This document shows, piece after piece, positions 1 to 8,373 of a stretch of 64,000 bases of DNA. Each line of letters opens with the position of its first letter. Position 1 is the first letter of the stretch. Source of the DNA: Stutzerimonas stutzeri (GTDB lineage: Bacteria; Pseudomonadota; Gammaproteobacteria; Pseudomonadales; Pseudomonadaceae); assembly GCF_015291885.1 (NCBI RefSeq), contig NZ_CP036186.1, positions 806,001 to 870,000 on the forward strand. The letters run 5' to 3'. The position numbers and the translations under genes are program-made. Below the pieces are notes generated by a model, which was not told where the DNA came from, made no database searches, and saw only the letters and a list, made by a program, of their open reading frames with translations.

Positions 1-476
1 TGAATAGGCAGGCTGACGACGTGCAGTTCGCTGATGTCCAGCTGAGCCTGGTCCAGTATGCGCGATAGCAGGTACGCGCCCAGTGCCGTGTTCTCCACAC
101 CGATCCGACGGCCTGCAAGCTCCGTAATACTGGTCACTGGTGCGCGCGCGAACAGCGCATCGGCGCCGACGGAGACATTGGTGATCAAGATTATTTCCAG
201 ATCGAGATCGGTCGCGCTGCCCTGTAGTGCAAGGGTTTCGTCGAGCGTCAAAAGGGCCGCGTCCAGCATGCCGTTGCGAAAACCGCGTAGCACGCCGGTG
301 GCATTTGGATATTCCACCAGGCGAATACCGCTGGGTGCCGTCCAGCCGAGATCATCCGCCAGGTAGAGCGGGGCATAACCCAGCCAACGATTGCCGCCCA
401 CCCGAAGCGCTTCCGGGTCAGGCTGGCAGCCAAGCAAGGCAACGAACAGCAGCGCAAAGGTAAGAGCCCGGATCAT
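1..476 (-). CDS. Substrate-binding lipoprotein, NMT1/SsuA-like (C-terminal part outside window)
   Basis: The gene is cut by the window edge; about 158 N-terminal residues are visible. The protein starts MIRALTFALLFVALLGC, a lipoprotein signal with lipobox LLGC, so it should be exported and lipid-anchored. The mature part reads LRVGGNRWLGYAPLYLADDLG, then LVEYPN, a run resembling GFRNGMLDAALLTLDE, and ELAGRRIGVE. This is the lobe-I pattern of NrtA/SsuA/THI5-type periplasmic binding proteins. No ABC permease or ATPase is visible. It is divergent from a membrane diguanylate cyclase, so a sensory rather than transport role is possible. The family call is fairly firm; the ligand is unknown. Confidence 0.75.
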   Translation of the reverse strand, partial: MIRALTFALLFVALLGCQPDPEALRVGGNRWLGYAPLYLADDLGWTAPSGIRLVEYPNATGVLRGFRNGMLDAALLTLDETLALQGSATDLDLEIILITNVSVGADALFARAPVTSITELAGRRIGVENTALGAYLLSRILDQAQLDISELHVVSLPI

Positions 477-771
477 GTGATCGCTCCGCGATATCTGTTT
501 GCCACCATAGCGAAACCGTACGGTCACGGGAATCCCTGCTAAAGCAGTGGATATTATTTATTTCGTCCTGCTCTCAGCGATGACATGCCCTCAAGGGCTT
601 GCAAATACTGGCTTTTTGCCTCTTTTAGGGCGGGGCCTCACTGCGGTTTGGTGTTACGTTTGAGCCTGCAGCGCGTTGAATTCCCTTGCCGTAACGTGTC
701 TGGCTGGCCAGGCAGGGCGTCTGGTAGCTTCGAAAACAAGAACTTCGCGTAGGAAGAGACGGAGTGAACGA
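477..771. other. Divergent intergenic region, lipoprotein / diguanylate cyclase
   Basis: About 295 bases separate the lipoprotein gene from the preferred start of the cyclase. I see no convincing sigma-70 or sigma-54 promoter and no small gene. A short inverted repeat (GTTACG at 653-658, CGTAAC at 690-695) lies just upstream of the cyclase start and could be an operator, but this is weak. Confidence 0.35.
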
Positions 772-2253
772 TTGAATCGCAAGGCGGGATTACTGGCTGC
801 TCTCGTACTGACGCTCGCGTTGCTGCCGATGTGGGCCTTCGTGCTTGACCAAATCAAACACGAGCGTGCCTTGACGGAGGAGGCGGCGCGTCATGATGCG
901 ATGAACCTGGCGACGGCGTTCGAGGCGCACGTACGAAGCGCGATCAGGCTGATGGATATCGTGCTGCTGGACATGCGCGAGGACGTACTTGAGCACGCTG
1001 ACTTTCGAAGTCACCTGAACGAGGAGTTGAAGGCTTACGGCAGCTTCGTCACCCAGCTCGCAGTGATAGACAAGGATGGGCGGTTGGTTTTCTCCAACCT
1101 CGACGCGTCTATACACCCTGTGGACCTGAGCGATCGGGAGCATTTCCGCGTACACCGCGACAACCCCGGGGAGGATCGCCTCTTCATCAGCAAACCCGTA
1201 TTGGGCAAGGTGTCGAAGCAGTGGACCATCCAGTTCACCCGACCGATCCACCAGGACGGTGAGTTCGCCGGCGTGTTGGTTCTTTCGGTGCCGATGAGCT
1301 TTTTTGCCGACTATTACCAGCAGATCGACGTCGGCCCCAATGGCAGTATCGCGTTGCTCGGCACTGATCGCAGTTTGCGCGCCATTGCCTCTGGGACGCC
1401 AATCGCCGGGCGCTACGGGCGGTTCAAGATGCCCGAGGATAAGCCCTATTTCGACCCGAGCGCCCCCGCGCGAGGGTACTACGAAGGTGTCAGCGCTATT
1501 GATGGTGAGTATCGCCTGGGGGCCTATCGGCGCTTGATCTCTGACGGGGTTGTGGTGGTTGTGCTGCTGTCGCCCAAGGATTTCATGGCGGCCTACCACG
1601 CGCGCCGAGAGCTGCTGATCGCTTCGGCTGGCATCATCTCGCTGCTGCTTTCTGCTGTAGCAGTCTTGGTATTCGTGCTGACCAGCAGGTACTTCCAGAG
1701 CACGGCCATGCTCCGTCAGGCTCACGATCAGTTGGCTCAGCTAGCCAGTACTGATGTGCTGACCGGCGTGAGTAATCGGCGCTCGTTCCTCAGTAGCCTG
1801 GAGGCCGAGCTTGCGCGGGCGCGCCGTCACGGGGGCAGCCTGAGTGTGCTGATGCTCGATATCGATCATTTCAAGCGCGTCAACGACTCGCACGGCCATC
1901 CGATAGGCGATGCCGTGCTCAAACAGTTTGCGGCCACCTGCGCCGGTATGCTGCGGGCGCACGACCTGTTCGGTCGGCTTGGCGGCGAGGAGTTCGCCGT
2001 CGCTTTGCCCCATACAGACGCCGAGGGCGCACGTACCGTCGCAGAGAAGATCCGTTCTGCCGTCGCTCACGCGCCTATTGCAACTGTCGCTGGTGACATC
2101 GCCATTACGGTCAGTATCGGGGTGGCTCAAGCCGATGCGAGGAAGGGCGATGTCGATCACCTGATTGCCCAAGCGGACAAGGCGCTTTACGAGGCCAAGC
2201 ATGGCGGCAGGAATCAGGTGCACGCCGATCGCTCATCCGCGTATCCGGCCTAA
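772..2253 (+). CDS. Membrane diguanylate cyclase, dCACHE-GGDEF
   Basis: Predicted to make cyclic di-GMP from two GTP in response to a periplasmic signal. Order: TM1 (about 4-26), a periplasmic dCACHE-like sensor (about 30-275), TM2 (about 282-304), and a GGDEF domain. The active site is GGEEF at 404-408. RAHD at 395-398, five residues upstream, is a complete product-inhibition I-site. The reading frame is open from a TTG at 676, but I prefer the TTG at 772: GGAG lies 7 bases before it and the protein then opens directly with a hydrophobic helix. The length is 493 residues from 772. It is divergent from a substrate-binding lipoprotein that could feed it a ligand signal (inference). Confidence 0.85.
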   Translation: MNRKAGLLAALVLTLALLPMWAFVLDQIKHERALTEEAARHDAMNLATAFEAHVRSAIRLMDIVLLDMREDVLEHADFRSHLNEELKAYGSFVTQLAVIDKDGRLVFSNLDASIHPVDLSDREHFRVHRDNPGEDRLFISKPVLGKVSKQWTIQFTRPIHQDGEFAGVLVLSVPMSFFADYYQQIDVGPNGSIALLGTDRSLRAIASGTPIAGRYGRFKMPEDKPYFDPSAPARGYYEGVSAIDGEYRLGAYRRLISDGVVVVVLLSPKDFMAAYHARRELLIASAGIISLLLSAVAVLVFVLTSRYFQSTAMLRQAHDQLAQLASTDVLTGVSNRRSFLSSLEAELARARRHGGSLSVLMLDIDHFKRVNDSHGHPIGDAVLKQFAATCAGMLRAHDLFGRLGGEEFAVALPHTDAEGARTVAEKIRSAVAHAPIATVAGDIAITVSIGVAQADARKGDVDHLIAQADKALYEAKHGGRNQVHADRSSAYPA

Positions 2254-2318
2254 TTGGGCGGCTGCGCGGGTTTCGCAGCCAGCGGATGGCTGACCGAAAC
2301 ATAAATCGCAGGCAATAA

Positions 2319-2341
2319 AAAGCCGGCTTGTGGCCGGCTTT
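2319..2341 (-). terminator. Rho-independent terminator of ppa
   Basis: Perfect 9-bp stem AAAGCCGGC / GCCGGCTTT with a 5-base loop. Read on the minus strand, the stem runs straight into a T-tract (GGCTTTTTATT), so it should end ppa transcription. It may also help stop the cyclase transcript from the other side. Confidence 0.8.
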
Positions 2342-2358
2342 CATGGGGTGGCGTTGGC

Positions 2359-2886
2359 TTATTTTTGGTAAGCCGCAACCGCCTTGGTGATTGCTGCGCG
2401 GGCTTCGTCGGCGTTGCCCCAGCCCTCGACCTTGACCCACTTGCCCTTCTCGAGATCCTTGTAGTTCTCGAAGAAGTGCTTGATCTGCTCGATCAGCAGC
2501 GGAGGCAGGTCGGTGTATTCCTTAACGTCCACATACAGCTGGGAGAGCTTGTCGTGCGGGACGGCGATCAGCTTGGCGTCGCCGCCGGCTTCGTCGGTCA
2601 TGTTCAGCACGCCAACCGGACGGCAGCGGATGACCGAACCCGGGGCAACCGGATATGGGGTCACGACCAGCACGTCGAGGGGGTCGCCGTCATCGGCCAG
2701 AGTGTGCGGAATGAAACCGTAGTTGGCCGGGTAGAACATCGGGGTGGCCATGAAGCGGTCGACGAACAGGCAGTCGGTGTCGTGATCGATTTCGTACTTG
2801 ATCGGCGCATGGTTGGCCGGGATCTCGATGGCGACGTAGATGTCGTTCGGCAGGTCTTTGCCAGCCGGGACTTTGCTGTAGCTCAT
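2359..2886 (-). CDS. ppa: Inorganic pyrophosphatase, family I
   Basis: Hydrolyses pyrophosphate to phosphate in the cytoplasm, pulling biosynthetic reactions forward. The 175-residue length is normal for the hexameric bacterial enzyme. The metal-binding signature DGDPLD is at 66-71, with YPANYGFIP before it and the conserved KxWVKVEGW-type segment near the C-terminus. Transcribed alone on the minus strand, with its own terminator just downstream. Start ATG at 2886. Confidence 0.97.
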   Translation of the reverse strand: MSYSKVPAGKDLPNDIYVAIEIPANHAPIKYEIDHDTDCLFVDRFMATPMFYPANYGFIPHTLADDGDPLDVLVVTPYPVAPGSVIRCRPVGVLNMTDEAGGDAKLIAVPHDKLSQLYVDVKEYTDLPPLLIEQIKHFFENYKDLEKGKWVKVEGWGNADEARAAITKAVAAYQK

Positions 2887-2994
2887 GAACGATGGGCTCC
2901 TGATCGGCCAGCGCGGCCTGGGGGCGGAAAAAAGTGGGCGCGATTATAGGCGCAATGTCGCGCGCAATGCACGCCGGGGTTCGACGTGCACAAC

Positions 2995-3807
2995 CTACGC
3001 AGGTTCCCGGTACGCCGGATGTTCGGCCTGCAGGCGTTGCAGTCGGGCCAGCGGGTCCTGCCGGTAGAACTCGGCGAGTTGCGCGTAGACCTCCGGGAAA
3101 ACCTGGTGCAGCACATCCGGCGCGCTGAAGAAGTACTCGCTGGTGACGGCGAAGAACTCGGCGGGGTTCTCGGCAGCGTACGGATCAATCGGCGTTTCGG
3201 CATCGGGATTGGCGTCCAGCATGCGGTCGAGCTGGTCGTAGGCGCTCTGCATGGCGCTGGCCCAGGCATCGATGCGCATCTGCCGGTGCAGCGGCGGCAG
3301 GCCGTTGGCGTCGCCGTTGAGCATGTCCAGCTTGTGCGCCAATTCGTGGATCACCAGGTTGTAGGCCTCCCAGCCGCCGCTCTCCTGCACGCCGGGCCAG
3401 GCGAGGATTACCGGGCCCTGCAGCCAGGCTTCGCCGCTGTGCTCGGCATCCCATTCATGCTCGACGCCGGCCGCATCACGGTGCTTCTGCGGGCTGAGGA
3501 AGTCATCGGGATAGATCACGATCTCGTGAAAGCCGCGATACCAGCCAAGCTCGGCCAGGTGCAGCAGCGGCAACTGCGCCTGTAGCGCCAGGCGCAGGCG
3601 GTCCTGGGGTTGCAGCTCGACTCCTGCCAGAGGCGTCAGGCGCTTTTCATGCAGGAACAGCACAGCGCGCTCACGCATGCGGTTCAACTCGTCCTCGCTC
3701 AGGCCATCGAGTATCGGCAGGCTGTCGAGAACCTGCTGCCATAGCTCTGGTGCAACCAGATTGCGGGCAAGGATGCGTTTGCGCTGCCAGGCGCGGATGG
3801 ACCACAT
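2995..3807 (-). CDS. mtfA: MtfA-type zinc peptidase (Mlc titration factor family)
   Basis: Soluble zinc-dependent peptidase of the MtfA/DUF980 family. In E. coli MtfA binds the repressor Mlc and so affects glucose PTS expression; Pseudomonas lacks that circuit, so its target here is unknown. The zinc motif HELAH is at 154-158, followed by KLDMLNGDANG, the family hallmark. The length is 270 residues, as expected. GGAG lies 9 bases before the ATG. The gene sits 108 bases upstream of ppa on the same strand. Confidence 0.88.
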   Translation of the reverse strand: MWSIRAWQRKRILARNLVAPELWQQVLDSLPILDGLSEDELNRMRERAVLFLHEKRLTPLAGVELQPQDRLRLALQAQLPLLHLAELGWYRGFHEIVIYPDDFLSPQKHRDAAGVEHEWDAEHSGEAWLQGPVILAWPGVQESGGWEAYNLVIHELAHKLDMLNGDANGLPPLHRQMRIDAWASAMQSAYDQLDRMLDANPDAETPIDPYAAENPAEFFAVTSEYFFSAPDVLHQVFPEVYAQLAEFYRQDPLARLQRLQAEHPAYREPA

Positions 3808-4016
3808 GGGCGGAGGCTCCAGCTAGGTGGGCGCTCACATTAAGCGTGGCCGTCCCGTGCGGCAAGCTGGGTACCATCTGGCCGGAGCGCAGTGGCAACG
3901 CAGCTGCGAGCCGGAATCTTGCGCAATGGTCGAGTGCTGCTAAGTTGAGCTGCTGATCAGGTCCGCCACGGTGGGGGGCTGCCGTGTTGCCACTACGCAC
4001 GAACGAGGAACAGGTC

Positions 4017-4445
4017 ATGACAGAACAAACCGGATGCAAGGGGCTTTCACTGATCAATCCGCCCGGCCTCTATGACCCAACATCCAACGGCTATTCCCAC
4101 GTTGCGGTGCTGCCGGCGGGGGCGCGGATGGCGTTCATCGCCGGGCAGGGTGGTGAGGCGGTTGATGGCCAGCTGTCAGTCGATTTTCGCCAACAGGTGC
4201 GCCAGGCGCTGCGCAACCTGTGCATCGCCATCGAGGGCGCAGGCGGGACGCCGGCGCAGATCGCCAAGCTCGGCGTGCTGATCGTCGACCACAGTGAAAC
4301 TCGCCTGTACATTTTTGGCGACGAGCTGGAACGTGCGCTGGGGCCGGGGCCGAAGCCTGCTTGTACGCTGACTCCGGTGCCGCGCCTGGCGTTGGACGGC
4401 ATGCTCTTCGAAGTCGAGGCGGTGGTGTTGTTGGCAGAGGGTTAG
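4017..4445 (+). CDS. RidA/YjgF family protein
   Basis: A 142-residue member of the RidA superfamily, whose typical members hydrolyse reactive enamine/imine intermediates from PLP enzymes. The fold signature is seen in FIAGQGG near the N-terminus, FRQQVRQALRNLCIAIEGAG in the middle and the closing LFEVEAVVLLAEG. An arginine in TPVPRLALDG aligns with the catalytic arginine of RidA. The ATG at 4017 is chosen because GAGGAACAG precedes it; an in-frame upstream start at 3984 has no such site. It is divergent from mtfA. Subfamily and substrate are not known. Confidence 0.8.
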   Translation: MTEQTGCKGLSLINPPGLYDPTSNGYSHVAVLPAGARMAFIAGQGGEAVDGQLSVDFRQQVRQALRNLCIAIEGAGGTPAQIAKLGVLIVDHSETRLYIFGDELERALGPGPKPACTLTPVPRLALDGMLFEVEAVVLLAEG

Positions 4446-4464
4446 CTGAGTACCGCCGGTCGGC

Positions 4465-4482
4465 GCGTCATGGGACTGTCAA
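4465..4482 (+). promoter_or_regulatory. PHO box (PhoB site) of the PhoD-like gene
   Basis: Two 7-base repeats spaced by 4 bases: GCGTCAT-GGGA-CTGTCAA, against the consensus CTGTCAT-N4-CTGTCAT (5/7 and 6/7 matches). Ten bases downstream lies TACATC at 4493-4498, where a -10 element is expected. The start codon at 4532 is 49 bases from the box. This suggests induction by phosphate starvation, fitting the gene product. Confidence 0.65.
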
Positions 4483-4487
4483 GCGTG

Positions 4488-4513
4488 GTGGGTACATCAG
4501 GAGCACTACCCAC
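4488..4513. repeat. Short inverted repeat in the phoD leader
   Basis: GTGGGTA at 4488-4494 and TACCCAC at 4507-4513 are perfect inverted copies spaced by 12 bases. They lie between the PHO box and the ribosome binding site and could form a leader hairpin or bind a protein. No known motif was recognised. Confidence 0.35.
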
Positions 4514-4531
4514 TCGCAAGGAGACCCCGTC

Positions 4532-6085
4532 ATGACCGCACCGGATCAGAAACGCCGCCAACTGCTGCAGGGCATCGGCGCCGGCCTCGCCCTGCCGGCA
4601 TTGGGCGTTGCGCCCGCCATCATCGCCGCGCCGCGCGAGCGTCCGCAGATGCTCGACGGCGTGCAGTCCGGTGACGTGGCGGGCGACCGCGCGCTGATCT
4701 GGAGCCGCTGCGACCGGCCCGGCCGACTGATCGTCGAGTGGGATACGCGCAGCCGTTTCGGCAATCCACGGCGCATGGTCTCGTTGATCACCGACGCTAG
4801 CCAGGACTTCACTGCCCGTGTCGATCTGCGCGGGCTTCCGGCGGATCAGTCGATCTTCTACCGCGCGCGTTTCGAGGATGCCCGCAGCGGCATGCTCAGC
4901 GAGCCCTGGTTCGGCCATCTGCGCAGCGCACCAACGCGCCCGCGCGACATTCGCTTCGTCTGGGGCGGTGACACCTGCGGCCAGGGTTACGGCATCAACC
5001 CGGACTTCGGCGGCATGCGCATCTACCAAAGCATGCGCATGCGCCGGCCGGACTTTTTCCTGCACAGCGGCGACGTGATCTACGCCGACGGGCCGATCCC
5101 CGCCGAGGTAACCGCTGAGGACGGCAGCATCTGGCGCAACCTGGTTACCGAAGAGAAGAGCAAGGTTGCCGAGACGCTGCACGAGTTTCGCGGCAACTAC
5201 CGCTACAACCTGCTGGACGAGAACCTGCGGGCCTTCAACGCCGAGGTGCCGCAGATCTGGCAGTGGGACGATCACGAGGTGACGAACAACTGGTCGCCGA
5301 GCAAGGAGCTGGACGACCGTTACCAGCAGGTGCGTGACATCGACACCCTGGTGCAGCGCGCACGTCAGGCCTATCTCGAATACGCGCCGATGCGCATGGC
5401 CCGCGGCGACACCGAGGGGCGCATCTACCGCAAGGTCAGCTATGGGCCGCTGCTGAATGTGTTCGTACTGGACATGCGCAGCTATCGCGGGCCGAACACC
5501 CACAACCTGCAAGCGGAGCAGGGCGCCGACACGGCGTTCCTCGGCCGCGAGCAGCTGCGCTGGCTCAAGCGCGAGCTGCGGGCCTCGCGCGCAACCTGGA
5601 AGGTCATCGCCGCCGACATGCCCATCGGCCTGCACGTACCGGACGGTCCGCGCTGGGAGGCGATCGCCAATGGCCATGACGGCGAAGCGCTTGGCCGCGA
5701 GCTGGAGATTGCCGAGCTGCTGACCTTCATCCAGCGCGCGCGGGTGCGCAACACCGTCTGGCTGACCGCCGATGTGCACTATTGTGCGGCGCATCACTAC
5801 CACCCGAATCGTGCGGCCTATCAGCAGTTCGAGCCGTTCTGGGAGTTCGTCGCAGGCCCGCTGAATGCCGGCAGCTTCGGACCGAACCCGCTGGATGGCA
5901 CCTTCGGCCCGGAGGTGGTGTTCCAGAAGGCGCCGCCGACCGCGAACAGCTCGCCGCGGGCAGGCTTCCATTTCTTCGGCGAGGTGGAGATCGACGCGCA
6001 GACCGCTGCGTTGCAGGTCAGCCTGCGCGACATCGACGGCTCGGTGGTCTACAGCCAGACGCTTGAGCCCTGGCAGCAGGCCTGA
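4532..6085 (+). CDS. phoD: PhoD-like alkaline phosphatase, Tat-exported
   Basis: A metallophosphoesterase that releases phosphate from organic phosphoesters outside the cytoplasm. The N-terminus has a twin-arginine signal (RR at 8-9, then LLQ and a hydrophobic stretch ending before residue 35). A PhoD N-terminal domain follows, then the catalytic domain. Visible motifs are GGDTCG (145-150), HSGD (178-181), WDDHEVTNNW (about 245-254) and ADVHY (about 413-417), the usual metal ligands of PhoD. The length is 517 residues from ATG 4532, which has AAGGAG upstream. The reading frame is open further upstream, but that would place the Tat signal internally. A PHO box upstream supports phosphate control. 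Confidence 0.88.
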   Translation: MTAPDQKRRQLLQGIGAGLALPALGVAPAIIAAPRERPQMLDGVQSGDVAGDRALIWSRCDRPGRLIVEWDTRSRFGNPRRMVSLITDASQDFTARVDLRGLPADQSIFYRARFEDARSGMLSEPWFGHLRSAPTRPRDIRFVWGGDTCGQGYGINPDFGGMRIYQSMRMRRPDFFLHSGDVIYADGPIPAEVTAEDGSIWRNLVTEEKSKVAETLHEFRGNYRYNLLDENLRAFNAEVPQIWQWDDHEVTNNWSPSKELDDRYQQVRDIDTLVQRARQAYLEYAPMRMARGDTEGRIYRKVSYGPLLNVFVLDMRSYRGPNTHNLQAEQGADTAFLGREQLRWLKRELRASRATWKVIAADMPIGLHVPDGPRWEAIANGHDGEALGRELEIAELLTFIQRARVRNTVWLTADVHYCAAHHYHPNRAAYQQFEPFWEFVAGPLNAGSFGPNPLDGTFGPEVVFQKAPPTANSSPRAGFHFFGEVEIDAQTAALQVSLRDIDGSVVYSQTLEPWQQA

Positions 6086-6091
6086 ACCGGC

Positions 6092-6886
6092 TCAGCCGAG
6101 CAGGAAGTTGCCGGCGCGAGGTTCGCCTTCGAGCGCCGGTACTTCTGCTTCGTCCTTGAGCTGTACGCCGGAGAGCTGCCGGCGGCTGGCTTCGCGCATC
6201 AGATAGAGCAGGCGGTGCGCGGCGAGGTTGTAGCTCAGACCCTCGGGGCGAATATTGGAAATGCAGTTGCGCTGCGCATCGTGGCGGCCGACCTGCGGCG
6301 CCCAGGTGAAGTACAGGCCCAGGCTGTCCGGCGAGCTGAGCCCTGGGCGTTCGCCGAGCAGAATGACCACCATGCGCGCCTTGAGGCGCTGGCCGATTTC
6401 GTCGGCAATCGCCACGCGGCCCTGTTCGGCCAGGGTGATCGGCCCGAGCGACCAGCCTTCGCCCTGACAGTGCTCGGCGATCTTCAAGGCCATCGGTGCG
6501 GCGTGGCGTTGAACGGCCAGGGCGGAGAGGCCGTCGGCGATCACCAGCGCCAGGTCGCAGCCGTCTCCCGCATGCTCGTCGAGCGTGGTTGCGCTGGCTT
6601 CGTCGAGGCGCCGACCGAGGTCGGGACGCTGCAGGTAGATCTGTCGGTCTGAAGCGGCGCTGCGCAGGTGCAGGCAGCCAAGTTCATGTTTCTTCAGCTC
6701 GGCAGCCAGCGCTTCGCAGTCCAGCGGCAGATGCACGGCGTCGCGCGCCTGGGCGTGGGCGAACTGGAAATCCAGCTGCGCGTCGGTGGGCAGGCTGACA
6801 CCAGCCCGGCCAAGGGCGATGCGTGCCGGGGTCAGCTGGCGCAGGTGCTGCCACGGATTGTCGGTGGTGGGGGAGCGGTCGTGCAT
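6092..6886 (-). CDS. eutC: Ethanolamine ammonia-lyase small subunit
   Basis: Small subunit of adenosylcobalamin-dependent ethanolamine ammonia-lyase, which splits ethanolamine into acetaldehyde and ammonia together with EutB. 264 residues. Family features include [12 protein letters not shown] near the N-terminus, [35 protein letters not shown] and the C-terminal [13 protein letters not shown]. Start ATG 6886 with GAGG upstream. It is the last gene of the eat-eutB-eutC run, 85 bases after eutB; that gap contains one copy of a palindromic repeat. No shell (BMC) genes are present, as expected in Pseudomonas. Confidence 0.96.
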   Translation of the reverse strand: MHDRSPTTDNPWQHLRQLTPARIALGRAGVSLPTDAQLDFQFAHAQARDAVHLPLDCEALAAELKKHELGCLHLRSAASDRQIYLQRPDLGRRLDEASATTLDEHAGDGCDLALVIADGLSALAVQRHAAPMALKIAEHCQGEGWSLGPITLAEQGRVAIADEIGQRLKARMVVILLGERPGLSSPDSLGLYFTWAPQVGRHDAQRNCISNIRPEGLSYNLAAHRLLYLMREASRRQLSGVQLKDEAEVPALEGEPRAGNFLLG

Positions 6887-6916
6887 GGCTACCTCGGAGT
6901 GTGACGATCAGGCGCG

Positions 6917-6942
6917 TGGAAAAGCGCGCAGCGTTTTCCACC
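6917..6942. repeat. Intergenic palindrome, GTGGAAAA type
   Basis: Perfect 8-bp stem GTGGAAAA / TTTTCCAC with a GC-rich 10-base centre, lying between eutB and eutC. The bases that follow (CCTGAGGATG) resemble those after the copy at 14407-14434, so the repeated unit is larger than the hairpin. It may act as an mRNA-stabilising or attenuating hairpin within the operon. Confidence 0.6.
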
Positions 6943-6971
6943 TGAGGATGGGCGAGGTTGCAAGAGCGGCT

Positions 6972-8363
6972 TCATGCCATTTTCTCCAGCGCCCGGCGGA
7001 AGGCTTCGGGCAGCTCGCGGCCGAGCTGCAGGCGATTGCCGTCCTGCCGGAGGATCTGCATCTTCGCCAGCCAATCCTCGAACTCCGGCGCGGGCCGCAG
7101 GCCAAGCACCTGGCGCACGTAGAGGGCGTCGTGGAAGGAGGTGGTCTGGTAGTTGAGCATCACATCGTCCGAGCCCGGGATGCCCATAATGAAGTTGTTG
7201 CCCGCCGTGCCGAGCAGGGTCAGCAGCATATCCATGTCGTCCTGGTCGGCTTCGGCGTGGTTGGTGTAGCAGATGTCGCAACCCATGGGCACGCCGAGCA
7301 GCTTGCCGCAGAAGTGGTCCTCCAGCCCGGCGCGGATGATCTGCTTGCCGTTGTAGAGGTATTCCGGGCCGATAAAGCCGACCACGGTGTTCACCAGCAG
7401 CGGCTTGTAGCGGCGCGCGACGGCGTAGGCGCGGGCTTCGCAGGTCTGCTGGTCGACGCCGTGGTGGGCGTTGGCCGAGAGCGCGCTGCCCTGGCCGGTC
7501 TCGAAATACATGAGGTTGTCGCCGAGGGTGCCACGCTTCTGCGACAGACCGGCCTCGTAGCCTTCCTGCAGCGTCGCCAGGCTGATGCCGAAGCTGGCAT
7601 TGGCCGCCTCGGTGCCGGCGATGGACTGGAACACCAGATCCAGCGGCGCGCCGCGGTTGATAGCCTCGATGGAGGTGGTGACGTGGGTGAGGATGCAGGC
7701 CTGGGTCGGGATCTCGTAGCGGCTGATCACCGCATCGAGCATCTTCAGCAGCTCGCAGATGCTGGCGGTGCTGTCGGTGGCCGGGTTGATGCCGATCACC
7801 GCGTCGCCGTTGCCGTAGAGCAGGCCGTCGAGGATGCTCGCAGCGATGCCGGCGCCGTCGTCGGTGGGATGGTTCGGCTGCAGCCGGGTGGACATGCGTC
7901 CGGCCAGGCCGATGCTGTTGCGAAAGCGGGTGACGACGCGGACCTTCTGCGCGACGAGGATCAGATCCTGCACGCGCATGATCTTCGACACTGCGGCGAC
8001 CATCTCCGGCGTCAGCCCCGGTGCGAGGGCTTTCAGCGATGATTCGTCCGCCTCCTCGCCGAGCAGCCAGTTGCGGAAATCGCCCACGGTCAGGTGGCTG
8101 ATCGGGGCGAAGGCGTCGTCGTCGTGACTGTCGATGATCAGCCGGGTGACTTCATCGCTTTCGTAGGGGATCAGTGCTTCTTCGAGAAAACGCCTGAGCG
8201 GCACATCGGCCAGGCACATCTGCGCCGCCACTCGCTCGGCGTCGCTGCCCGCCGCGACCCCGGCGAGCAGGTCGCCGGAGCGCGCCGGGCTGGCCTTGGC
8301 CATCACCTCACGCAGCTCGTCGAAGCGCCAGGTGGTGCCGCCCACGCTGTGGGAGTACGTCAT
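6972..8363 (-). CDS. eutB: Ethanolamine ammonia-lyase large subunit
   Basis: Catalytic alpha subunit, a TIM barrel that binds ethanolamine and the cobalamin cofactor. 463 residues, the normal family length. Recognisable segments include GLAGRMSTRLQPNHP, DAVIGINPATDS, ETGQGSALSANAHHGVDQQT and GFIGPEYLYNGKQI. Start ATG 8363 has GGGAG just upstream; the frame is open to 8411, but the extra residues are not family-like. It starts 10 bases after the stop of the permease gene, so the two are co-transcribed. A reactivase (EutA) is not seen in the window. Confidence 0.97.
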   Translation of the reverse strand: MTYSHSVGGTTWRFDELREVMAKASPARSGDLLAGVAAGSDAERVAAQMCLADVPLRRFLEEALIPYESDEVTRLIIDSHDDDAFAPISHLTVGDFRNWLLGEEADESSLKALAPGLTPEMVAAVSKIMRVQDLILVAQKVRVVTRFRNSIGLAGRMSTRLQPNHPTDDGAGIAASILDGLLYGNGDAVIGINPATDSTASICELLKMLDAVISRYEIPTQACILTHVTTSIEAINRGAPLDLVFQSIAGTEAANASFGISLATLQEGYEAGLSQKRGTLGDNLMYFETGQGSALSANAHHGVDQQTCEARAYAVARRYKPLLVNTVVGFIGPEYLYNGKQIIRAGLEDHFCGKLLGVPMGCDICYTNHAEADQDDMDMLLTLLGTAGNNFIMGIPGSDDVMLNYQTTSFHDALYVRQVLGLRPAPEFEDWLAKMQILRQDGNRLQLGRELPEAFRRALEKMA

Positions 8364-8373
8364 GCTGCTCTCC

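Noticed and set aside
4442..5971. 509-codon open frame antisense to the PhoD-like gene
   Set aside because: Sense strand has Tat signal and metal motifs; the antisense product has no recognisable domain and arises from codon bias.
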